Positions 49,301-61,300 of a stretch of 64,000 bases of DNA are shown in pieces; the stretch's first letter is position 1, and each line of letters opens with the position of its first letter. The notes under the pieces are model-generated. The model was given only the letters and a program-made list of their open reading frames with translations. It was not told where the DNA came from and ran no database searches. The translations under genes and the position numbers were made by a program. This stretch comes from Ficedula albicollis (Eukaryota; Chordata; Aves; Passeriformes; Muscicapidae): NCBI RefSeq assembly GCF_000247815.1, contig NC_021686.1, positions 13,314,042-13,378,041 of the forward strand, in the 5' to 3' direction.

Positions 49301-52300
49301 TTCAAGACAGCACACTTTGAAAAAATGGAAGCATTCACAAGAGGCAACAAACAATGCTGTGAGAACACACTTGATAAAGCATTTTCTGCAGTTCTCCCCA
49401 TTTCAACTGATGTTCCTGACATCTCCCAAAATCATTAACATTTATGTTGACAGTCCTGCTTCACAAAATGCCCATGAAACAACTCTTTCCAGTTTTAGTT
49501 GAACTTTTGAAGCCTTAAAACTCACCGCTTCTGTGATTCCAGAAATCCCTGCATTAGTCACAGCATTTGTAACTACTTCAGATGTTACTTTTTGGTTTGT
49601 TACAGACATATGGAGAGTAATGTTCTTGAGGATCTGCAACTCAAGATCCCGCAGCAAAGTCTGTAGATCACTTTTGCTCACAAAATTGGAGGTAAGCCAC
49701 TGGAGAAGTGATTCAGGAAAGTCTTCTTGTTGATCACCAAAAAGCATTAGCTTGACAGATTCTTTGACCTGGGCATCTACCTAGTAGAAGCCATTAATAA
49801 AGATAATGATTACTTTTTATAAACATATATATATAAATATACAACAGGGACATAGCTAGACTGTTATCACAAGTCATAAAATAAAAGTTGATAATCCCAT
49901 ATCAATATTGCAGTATTTTGTTGGCTACATTCCAGTCAGACCTTTCAAAAGGCTTCAAAACAACTTAGGCAGGATTTTTAGAAATAACAAACCTAACTTA
50001 CTTTTACATGAGTTTCTTTTCCGTATTTCCAAGGGTTAGCAAAATACATCAACAAAGTACTGTATAGAGAACTGTTACTATGTCATAACTTACAAGCAAA
50101 CCCCTGCCATTGTAGAAAACAAGCAATAAACTCCTCTCTAGTAAAGAGTTATGCACTAATGGAAAAATTCACAGTAACCCTACATACAACACTGTCATTC
50201 TTTAATGCTTCCCCCATGTTCCTGACTGCAGTGCATTTCAAGAAAGTTAGTGAACAAAACCAAGTAATATCAAATTTTACTGGGACAGTTAGAGAAGTTG
50301 CAGAACCTACTTTTTCATGAATGACATCCATTTTCTCACAACTCGTCTTCACACTTTCCCCAGACAACAGCTCTGATTTCATAGAAGCCAGCTCCAGTTC
50401 TAGCTTTTTAATTTTGGACATAAGTAAACTGTATTGATCATCATCTCTGACAAAAACAAGGAGCCAGTTATTAGGAAAAGAGTAGTTAGAATCATTCCAT
50501 CAAATTCCAAAGGTGTGAGAATATACTTGTCTAATACAAAGTGCTTTCCTAGTTGAACTGTTTACCACAATGCACACAGTGAACTTGTAGTTGTAACATG
50601 CTGTTCATTAAGGCATACTTAGAATTAATAAATTCAAAGCAAAGTATTTTGAAGCAATGGAAAAATCCAGCAGTGATGACTTCAGATTATCAGCAGGCTG
50701 ACAAGTTAGTAACTCAAACTTATACAGATTTTGGGGAATTTAAGGGCTTCTGGCAAACCAGTCAAACTTTGTGTGAGTTTGGCTCTGGTTAGAGTGAGTC
50801 TCAGGCTACCTCATTCAAACCAGAGTAACTCCAGAGGCAGTGCTGAGTTACAAATTGCAGCTCATATATGACTAATACAGATCAGTGTCCAGTGAATGCA
50901 ATGGAAAAGGGTCTCAACCATCATTCTAAAGCCATTTTACATTTAATTCTAATTTAAATGGCAATTCAGCAAATGAGCCAAAAAACAAGGGACAAAAATT
51001 AGAATTGATACAGTTCAAAAATTTAAATATAAAGCCCATCAAAAGCCGTTACTGTATATTTCACTAAGTGATCAGAAGAAAAACTAATGCATTTATAAGA
51101 GGATGAGAAGTCCCTCATTCTCCTCCACTACATAAATAATTTTTTCTAATTGAAGTGTAGTTGTAGGGCTGCCCCCACAGTAGAGGAGGGTCCTGTGCTG
51201 ATGTTCATCATCACAGTTGAAATCCAGTACATGACAGAAGTGCTCTTGCTGACAATATAACCTCTCAGGGTTTGTTAACTGACAGAAGATAAGGATCACT
51301 GTCAGTTGGCATCAGGAATGAAAAAGCAAAATATATTTGGAAAGTGCTTATACCTCACTGATTTTGATTTGGCCAGGTCAAACTCCTTCTGGATGTCCTA
51401 AAAAATACAAAAGTTAAGTTTTAACATATACAAAGAAACTTGAGTGACATAAAGAGGATAAAGAATGTTATATGAAAATAAATTCTAGCACCACCTGTAT
51501 GGGACTGTGCTCACAATTATGTTTATGCCTCTGTATAACAAGGTTTCATTCCAGATAGAACCTGCCTCAATGGTCAAGGGAAAAATTTTTAAACTTTGGA
51601 ATGAAATCCTCTCCAAGAAGGGGGAGCAAAAACACAAATAAGTTTTAAGACTTAAGGAACTGTAATAGCCAGAGTAAAGAAAACTGCTGTTTGGGACAGC
51701 AAATAAAACTCAAGACTGTTTTACCAACAGGTTACAATTAGAACAAGTCAGCAAAGCTCACTGTCAATACCTTGGATTCAGCTGAGAGTTTTCTAAGAAG
51801 GTCTTCCAGCGTCTGGATGCGCAACTCATGTTCTCTATGTAAAGCCAGGAAGTCGGTCTTAAAAAACAGGGAAGAGAAAGGGGTGTATTTTCTTTTGGAG
51901 CACAAATACCATAACTGATATTTTCTGCAAAGCGTAATTTTCATTCCATTCTGTAAATATTTAAGTAATTTTTCCTGCAGGTAGTGTGAGAAATTATAGA
52001 ATCTGTAATAAATACAGAAGTCTGATTTAGCTGTAGTAGGGGTTATATACAGGGAAATTTACCACAAAATCCCTGCTCTGTCACTAGTCCTTCCTATAGT
52101 TTTCTTTATCTGTGTGGAAACGAGATAAATCCAGCAACTTTTCAGCAATGTAGGAACCTACTTTAGGCCACCTGTCTGGAATTAATCCTTTGTCAGCAAT
52201 AACAAAGGAGGAACAACTGCCCACAACTACTCCCTATTGGTTATTTCTATTGGTTAAAAAGAATCCTCCAATCAAATTGCTCACAATCTGCATTAATAAA

Positions 52301-55300
52301 ACAGAACACTTTAATCAATATCAGGAAACAACAATAAATGACTGTCTTACCTTTTCCTCCAATTTCATATCTTTAAGATGTTGACTCATCACGTTTTTTA
52401 TTAAATTCAATGTTTCACTTCTGTCACTCATTGTGGCAACCTGATCTTGAAGATTCTGGAGTAGGCTCATCACTTTGTTATATTCTTTGTTTCGGTCATG
52501 GCATCTGTCAGACACGAAGGCCATTTGCTTTTCCAGCTCACTTATGCGACCAAAATCAAAGACATTTATGGTATCCTAAAGTATAAAGACAATGTTTTAA
52601 TACATAAAAATATGCTTATTTACATTACTCTTGTGCAGCAAGTAGTTATACAAGTTAAGAGGTCTTAAAATAGATGCAAGTTCTTCCCTAGATTGTTCTC
52701 CCTTACCTTTGGAGGTTGCACAGAATGAAAAGAATCATCTTGTGGTTCAGGAACACGAACAGAATCATCTGTTCTCTGTATTGTATCAATTCTTGTCCAG
52801 TTCAATGGAGGTATTAATGAAATGAAGCCATTAAGCCCCCAGAACCACAAACCTAGAACAAACAAAAAGCAACATGCATTCAAAAGAATTCTCCCTTTTG
52901 ACTGCTTCTGTCTACAAATGGTCTCTTTGAGGACACAGCTACCTTCAGTTTGCAAGGCAGGTGCCACACAATGATCACTGCTCCAGTCTAAACAAAAATC
53001 ACCAAGAGTCAGCTTTAAAATTTTAAAATCAAGCACTCAAGAGTATTAGGGAACAGCTATAAGTCCCACTTACACAGTTGTGAGGCAGGCAACTTTAAAT
53101 CAAGCACTCAAGAGTATTAGGGAGCAGCTATAAATCCCACTTACACAGTTGTGAGGCAGGCAACTTGCATAAATCATGCTACAAACCTAAACTTATACTA
53201 TGGCTTCCCTGGCACCTTGGTCACATTTGCTGATTAAGATAGGCCAGGTTTTCTGCATAAATCATGCTACAAACCTGAACTTATACTATGGCTTCCCTGG
53301 CACCTTGGTCACATTTGCTGATTAAGATAGGCCAGGTTTTCTGAAGGCAGATGTAAATGCTGCTTTTTATCCCCATGGAAAGTATTGTGCATTATACACT
53401 TAGTAAATATCACATTGCATAACAACTAATAAAAGTTGGAAGCAACTTAGGCCTCTGTGGAAATAAAAGAGCACTTCACAAGATTACACTTATTTTTGCA
53501 ATATCTTGGTGGGAAGTAGCAGCATTTTCTGCACAGGGTAAATTCTTTCCTTGTTCACCCTTACACAGAGAACTTTGAATCCCCACTGTAAGTTTCCAAG
53601 AAGCTTCATCTTCTCCACAAAATAACTGCAAGTTTTTAAGACTCACAAAGGCATGAAACTGTTTTTCAGAAATGGCCCAGCATTTCTGGGAAATACTTCA
53701 ATTTGTTTCATTTCAAAGTTGACAGCTGGCTGGGAACACAGTCTACTAAAGTCAGCAGTATCTTAAGCAAGTAAAACATGCTCCAGGAACAAAGGAAAGA
53801 TTTGGGATGAGTTGGTAAAAACTTAACCACACTTCTAAGGAGACTGACAATGCAATCAGTACCCAGCCTACTCTTGCATTGCTACTCCAATGAAGGGAGG
53901 TAAAGAAAAAAAGGACTGTAGTGCATTTACTTACTCAGCCACTCCTTCTAAAGAGCTCTATGCAATTAAATCAAGGATATTGCTTTCATGACAAGGGGAA
54001 AGCTTGCTGACTTATCAGTTCCCTGGAAACTTGAATTACTGCCCTGTTCACAAACAAACTTGCTCTTTTTCAGTTCTGCATCTTCTTTATAAATCAACTC
54101 AAAATGCATTTTTGGAGCAGCTGTAGTAAACATGCTGATTGGCATTATAAGTGAACAATTGACATACCTAGTAGAAACAGGAGTGGGATAAGAAACAGTA
54201 ACCACTTGTAGTTCCTCGGAAGGCATCTAGAGAAAGACAGGAAAGTTTACAAGAAAGAACACATTTACCATAACTAATTGTTTTATATTATAACTGGGTA
54301 AATTAATTTGTTTGTTCACAAAACAATTATTTTGAAGGATACACACCTTCTTACAAGAAACACCTTGAGCAAAGACATCAGAGTAACAAGTTGATACCAT
54401 CCAGTTTTAAGCAACCTGAACACACCAGAAGCTGCCCTCCCTAGAAGACAAAAGGTGGGAGTGTGAAATGCAGCACATGTTCAAAGAAACCAAGCAGAGG
54501 GACATGCAGATGTGGCCAACAATACTTTTGCAGAGTGGAGAAATGCATAGGAGTGTGAAATGTAATTACTGCAGCACATGTTCAAAGAAACCAAGCAGAG
54601 GGACATGCAGCTGTGGCCAACAATACTTTTGCAGAGTGGAGAAATGCATGAAGAAGGCAAAGCATGCAGCTTATTGACATCTAGATATCACAAGTATGAC
54701 AGCATTGTAACATCCAGTACTCAACAAGGTCAACAGCCATGCAAGGAGATGAAGTGCTCATTTGTCAGGACAATGCTACCTCGCTGGAAATTCAGTATTA
54801 ATGTCTGAACATAAGTTATCACACACTGGAGACTTCAGTATGCTCCAGGAAACACATAGATTAGCAGCAGCAGCTTTTGGTAAGAGGAATACCAGTATAG
54901 CAAATGACTGCCAAGCCAAACACACCCCATTATTCTTGACACCCCATATTCAGTGCTATTCACACACTTGTTCCCTCATCAAAGAGGCTGGTTAGTCCCC
55001 TAATGCCTGTGAACAGAAACACACCCTCTCATTAAGAACATTCTGGTCAATGAAGTAGCACATGCATTTCAAGACAAAAGCTACAGCACAAGCACAGCTG
55101 GATTAGTGTAAACCCCTGCAGTACCCTTGCTTGCCAAAAGGAACAGGCAGTGCACACACACACACACACACACAGATTAGAATTATAACCTGGAGAGAGA
55201 ATGGCCAGCCAAAGTAGAGACAACACCTTCTGTGACACAAGCCATCCGGCTGCTCCCACTGTTCGCAACACATGAAGCATAAAGTAACCTAGATTATAAC

Positions 55301-58300
55301 AAATTAACTCCATATTGGTAACAGACACAAAGGAGCTGAAGGTTCTCTTCAGTACATGCAGTAAACAGACTCTGTCCCCTGCCCATGACACGTTCTGCAG
55401 TATTTTAAATCATACCTTTCAGTAATCTCGAACTTGGCTCTTCACTACTTTAAAGCAAAGCAAGCCACCAATAAACATGAAGTCAAGTAAAACCAAGACA
55501 TTTTAGAAACTGAATCCTCATGGACAGAGATAAACAGATTGAACACTACCTGTGCAGTTAGAATATGGCTTTTCCAAAATCAAAGTTTACATTTTATAAC
55601 ATGTTTATCTGACAACGCCATGCAAAGTATAGCAGAGAATAGCAAGAGTACTACCACAAAAACAAGCTTTAAGCACATCATTACTTTAAAAGCATCTCAT
55701 TTGTTCAAAATTATACATCAAGTTCATTATCTGGGTTACTGTGCAGAAGTGAGAACAATTAAAAATTTGAAATTCCAGTGGTGTCTAAGAAATATTGATA
55801 AATAATAGAAAGTATTCCCAGCTAAAAGTTACAAGCAATAAATTTTCATTAAACTGAGTGTTCCCAAGGATGTTCAGTAGGACAGTTTTGTATCTCTTAA
55901 AGAGAACAAAACTACTAACACCCCCCATCCAATGCACTGTAGTAAAATGGTGTAACTTAAAGCCTGCTGAGGCCAACAATTACTATGTCCAAGACTAGGA
56001 CCAATCTTTCTACAGAACAAACTACACTGTGTATGTTTAGAAAATAATCCTACATTTTTAGATTAGAAGATATGTCTGGGTTAATCTGAGGGATTATAGA
56101 TATACCAACCCAATCTTTTGCAAATCATTTAGGTGACTGAAGTGTCTCAAATCATTTTCCTTTGCTGAATAAAGGGCAGTCAACAGATCCTTGATACCTC
56201 TGTCATTCAAGCTAGGGAAGGCTCATCTCACAGGATAGATTCTATCCCTATATAAGATTCCTGTAAAAATCGACTATCACTAGAACAAAAATAAAATGTT
56301 AAAACCCCTTTATTCAAATAATCTGCATACCAGTATCTCACACCTTGCTTCCATTTAAAGTCAGCTTTTCCACCTAGCAAGCATACAGATCTCCCAAAGG
56401 GCAATAAACTAACAATCTGACTTGTTCCTTCTAACACATGAGGTGCACATTACCCTACACCTTGTTTTCACCAACAGGTAAGCAGCCTGCCAAGCTTGTA
56501 CAAAAGCCCTTCTAACACATGAGGTGCACATTACCCTACACCTTTTGTTTTCACGAACAGGTAAGCAGCCTGCCAAGCTTGTACAAAAGCCAAAGTCAGA
56601 GCAGGAATTCAGACAGAAGAGGTGTTAAGGAAGTTAGTTGTCTAGGCACTTTACATTTTTACCCTACTTTGATAGATGAAGTAAGGAAAAAAAGCCCAAA
56701 CACAAAACGTGTGATTAACATTGTGAGATTGCAATGCAAAATAAAAGCAAACAAAAATGTCCAAGTCAACCTGCAGAAGAAAAGGTGTGCCAAATGGTCC
56801 TTGCTACCCTTTTAGCCCATGAGGACTGCATGTGGTCTGTGGTGTATATTTCAAGATGTTTCTTCCCTTTACAGTCATCACCTGTTGGTTGTGGTAACAG
56901 TTGATTAATGGGATAAAGCCAGGATCAAGTCAAGACTGTTACAAGATAGACCTGTTCAAGTCTATCTCACATCATCAGTTATCAACCCAACGGGATCAAG
57001 TCAAGACTGTTACAAGATAGACTTGAACAGGTCTATCTCACATCATCAGTTATCAACCCAAAAACCACTAAGCAAACTTCAGGGGAAGAAAACTTCCTGG
57101 GGGATATACTACAGTAGACCAGGGGAATCACCATCCCCCCCCACATTTAAGTTGCAAACCAAATATTTACTTTGTAGCTTCCACAGTGTGAGGGGCTGTC
57201 TGACACTACAGCAACTACCAGGTGCAGAGCCCAGGACTGAGACTACATCAATCACTGTACTTACATATTGATTCCTCATTCACACCAAGATGACGATCTT
57301 CTCTGTAGAACTCCTTTACATTCATGCTTCCACAGTAGTCTGAGTGAGCTGCAACACATCCAAAAGGCACACATGGATTCAAATTCTCAAGTTCAAAGCC
57401 TTTCATATACACAGATTTTAGCTAAATTGGCTTGGTTCACTAATAAAGTCAGGTTACTCAAAGGAAACCTGGAAAATGATTGAAGAAGCCTAATCTGTGC
57501 AATCTTGTTTTTTCTTTAAGTATCAGGGGGGCCTCTTAGTCAAAAAAAATCCTCTGCTTCTTTTCAGATAGCAAAGTTTGTAAAAAAAATAAATAAAAAC
57601 AACAAAAACAAACAAACAACCCTCATCAAATAAGTCCCTGTTCCCAACATTCCATCAAATGGGTCAGCCATTCATTATATATTTGTGTTGATTTTAACAA
57701 ACGTGTTACAAGAAGAAAGCATTAGCAATTTTAAGGCTCTGAGCAGAGAGGAGGAAGAGAGCAAAGCTCTACTCACATGCAAAAATCAGTTACCTTCTGC
57801 CTATGGCAATTTAACTTCACTTGTAGAGCAGGTATTATAGAAGAGAAAGCACCAAAGAAGAAATGAATGTTTTCAGGGGAAACAAGATGTGCTCTAAAGT
57901 AGTGCAGAGTGATGAGAGAAGTTTTGCAAGACAGATCTGAAAAAGCTTTAAGTGCACAGCAGGTTTAAGGGTGATAAGAGACCTGAAGACATTGAAAAAT
58001 TAGAATTTGACACTATCACCACCACAGTTTTTAAAAATCAAGTTTCTCCATTCAAAAATTACTCTCTACAACTTTCTAATAAAATCAACATGTGGATCTC
58101 ATATAAAGGCATCTTGATACTTTCAAAAGAGAGGAAAGGGATGAAAAAGTGAGGTAATAATAAAAGCTGAGAAAGACAGGAGCCAGCCAAAAGACAGTAG
58201 AAGAAGAACACCATAGTGCCAAAGATGAAGTCCAGAAGAAAAAAAACCCAATACACATACTCTCTGTTTGCAGACCAAGGAAGACAACTGAAAAGGTACC

Positions 58301-61300
58301 TTTATATTCATAACCCAGCTTCAGCAAAACCATTTGAAATAGTTGCACTAATAGTGATGCAAAAGATGCTGCAGTATTTTTGACCAATCGTAGAATCTTA
58401 TTCATGTAGAAATACGTTCCTCCTATTGAAAAAAACAGCGTGAATACAAATTACTCATCCATAGAAATATGTACTTCTGTTTGCTGGTCACCATTAGCTT
58501 GTGTAAGAGTGAGGACAAAGCAGGGAAAGTCTTTGTTTAGCCAAGAGTGTGAAACTTCAGAAAGTATGGTATGAAAAGTCTGTGTATGTTAGATACTGCA
58601 TCAAAGCTTTTGTAAGAACTACACAAACTGGATAATGACTTCAAGGCAAAATGTATAACTTCAGCAAGAACAGCTTTGCTTAGCGAGAATGCAGAACTCT
58701 AAAGAGCAATGAATCCCCTGCTTAACCCAGAATTCCTCCCTGATGCGAACTGCTGATCCTGATTTTGGGGTCACAGTTCCCAAGAGACACTACAGTGTTA
58801 TTTGATTTGAAGGAGTGAGGACCATTCACCATCCTTTCTGCTGTTACATCAGGAAGTTCCTACAGTGGTCTGCCTGCTAGAGACACACCCTTCTCCAGAG
58901 CCACAGGAACAAACCCAAAATCCACCACTGCCACTGTCCTAGATTCAGCCACATCCCAAAAACCTGACATAACCATGTGTGCCTTATCCCACTCAAACCT
59001 CTATATTAAAGTTCAAAGGAAAGTACAAAGATGAGGAAAATTCTCTTGCTTGAATACAAACTCCGGAGCATGGAAAGAGTTTTCATGCAGTGCCACTTTA
59101 GGTGGCTGCTCCAAGTCAAAAAGAATTTCACCCTGTGCTACACACTAACTAAAAAGAAATACTTATGCTCAAATATTTGAGGTCACATCACATAGCTCAA
59201 ATAAACGAGTTTCTTTAACTTGTACTGAAAACAAACTTCATTCAAGACTAGCAAACCAAGAGAATTCCCGAATCGGCTCCTTTCTAATTCAAGGTCATTA
59301 AAGAAAAATTCTCTGTGGTTACTGAGGACTACCAGTAATCAAGAAACTCCAGGTGCAAGAGGCAGGCAGACTCAGACAAGAAAATGAGGAAAACAACCCA
59401 CTGAACAGAGATTGTCTTGGAAAGGCAGAACCTTATTTACACAGACTCAATTTTTCAAGCTCTTGGAATGTAGTCACTAGAGTGACTATTTGGAAACACT
59501 TTTTCCCTTTGGAGATCAATTTTTTGTGCAGTTGAGGTTTAGATTTTAGAAACACTATAAAAGCTGCAAGGTTAAAAGAGGAGAAAAAAAGGAAGCAGGA
59601 AGTAGAAAGCCCTCTCAGAGATTCTCTTGATAGCATAAGCACTGCAAAGCAACAATTTTAGTCAGTCTTGAAAGTTCAAATCACGTAAGGGATAAAAAAA
59701 TTATAAACAAAAAAGCACAGAAAGTTTGTATCTGAAAATCATGACCAAATACTTCATAGGTAGTGCCACACATATGTGATGTCAGATTAGGAGACTTACA
59801 ATCAGTGCTGGCTGGCCAAATAATTTTATAACTTAAGATATCAGAGCATTTTAATTTTGTAATTGGTTAATTCCTATAGCAGCACCAAAAATCAGTATAT
59901 TATTATATATCAGAATCAACAAGTACATAAAATTTCAACTGATACAGAAAAAGGTATTTCATATAAGCTGATCTCTAGAATTCAGCTACTGGCAAGTTCA
60001 TCAGGGTAGGACAGGTGCTTAAATAGCACTATGTAGAAATAAAGAGAAAGTAACTTACTAGATGCATGTTTCTGGCTCCTGTCCCTAGTGTAGATCCGGG
60101 AGGATGGCACGTGGGAAGCTGAGTAGGCAGTGAGGACCTCCTTCCTCTCTGACAGCATGCTGCAGTCACTGCACGTGTAGCCGTTCAGCGTGGGCTGCAG
60201 CTCTGCTGCTGCTGCTATGCCCCCGTTCCCCTGCAGCAGCGTGGAGTCACTGCCTGGAAACACAGAGCACAACACCCAGCACACCCGTGTCAGCACTGCC
60301 AGCACTGTGACTGCCACACAGGAATGATGTGGAAGGAAAAGCCAACTGTAGTTTACCTTTGGGGTCACCTTCTTCATCAAGGCCTGCAAACAAAAAAAAA
60401 ACAAAATTGGTCCCAAATATAAGAAAGACCTGAACTGAATTACAGTATCTGACAAACTCAAGTTAGAAGTCCCACTAAATTTAAGACTTCAAAGAAAGTC
60501 TCTTTACTGTGAGCATTTAACTTATTTTGCAGCCCAGTAGAGAAACATCTATCCAGACCTTATTGTAGTAGGGTAGTACTTGTGACAATCATCCCATGAG
60601 AGAAGGGGCAGACAAAGTAACATGAATGCCAACTGCACCTTGACTTAGTTCCCACCAGACATTAAAGCCACTAATTACAAGCTTACAATGCTTCTGCTGC
60701 GTGGTAACTACTTTGATACTACTGTATTTAAAATTCTGTTTTAAGAGCCAAGTTATCTAAAATTTAGAATAGGTTCTACCAAGATGGATACAATTCTTCC
60801 CATTAGGACTCTGGGAAGGTCACAATTATTCTGACTAGAAACAAAGAGTCTGAATTGGGAGATATAACAAATTGCTGGTCTGGTTCTACACAATACTTCA
60901 CATAGACAATACTTTATGCAGACCACTCTCATATTTTCTTGTCATTGAAGAAGGTTCCAGGAAAATACATTTTTATATAGCTAAAAAGCCAAACAGCCAG
61001 CAACACACAAAAACCCTTTTGGGAAATCCTGAAATGCCACAAATTTGAAACTTCCACATTAAGGTACGTTAAGGTGAAAAACACATTTCTGCCTATAAAC
61101 AACTAAGAAAGAATTTGAAACTTCCACATTAAGGTGAAACACATTTCTGCCTATAAACAACTAAGAAAATGCTTTTCCTTTGACTTTTCAAAAACAAGTT
61201 ACATGTTTACCATTCTTTAAATACAGAACCCAATGTACATTTTGAAGAAAGCAATGACAGGATAAAACAAGTTACATGTTTAACATTCTTTAAATACAGA

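Noticed and set aside
52907..53036. Longer open frame across the SUN1 intron (FCLDWSSDHC... RILLNACC)
   Set aside because: Only the 45-nt core has splice sites and matching phase; the remainder is intron read-through.
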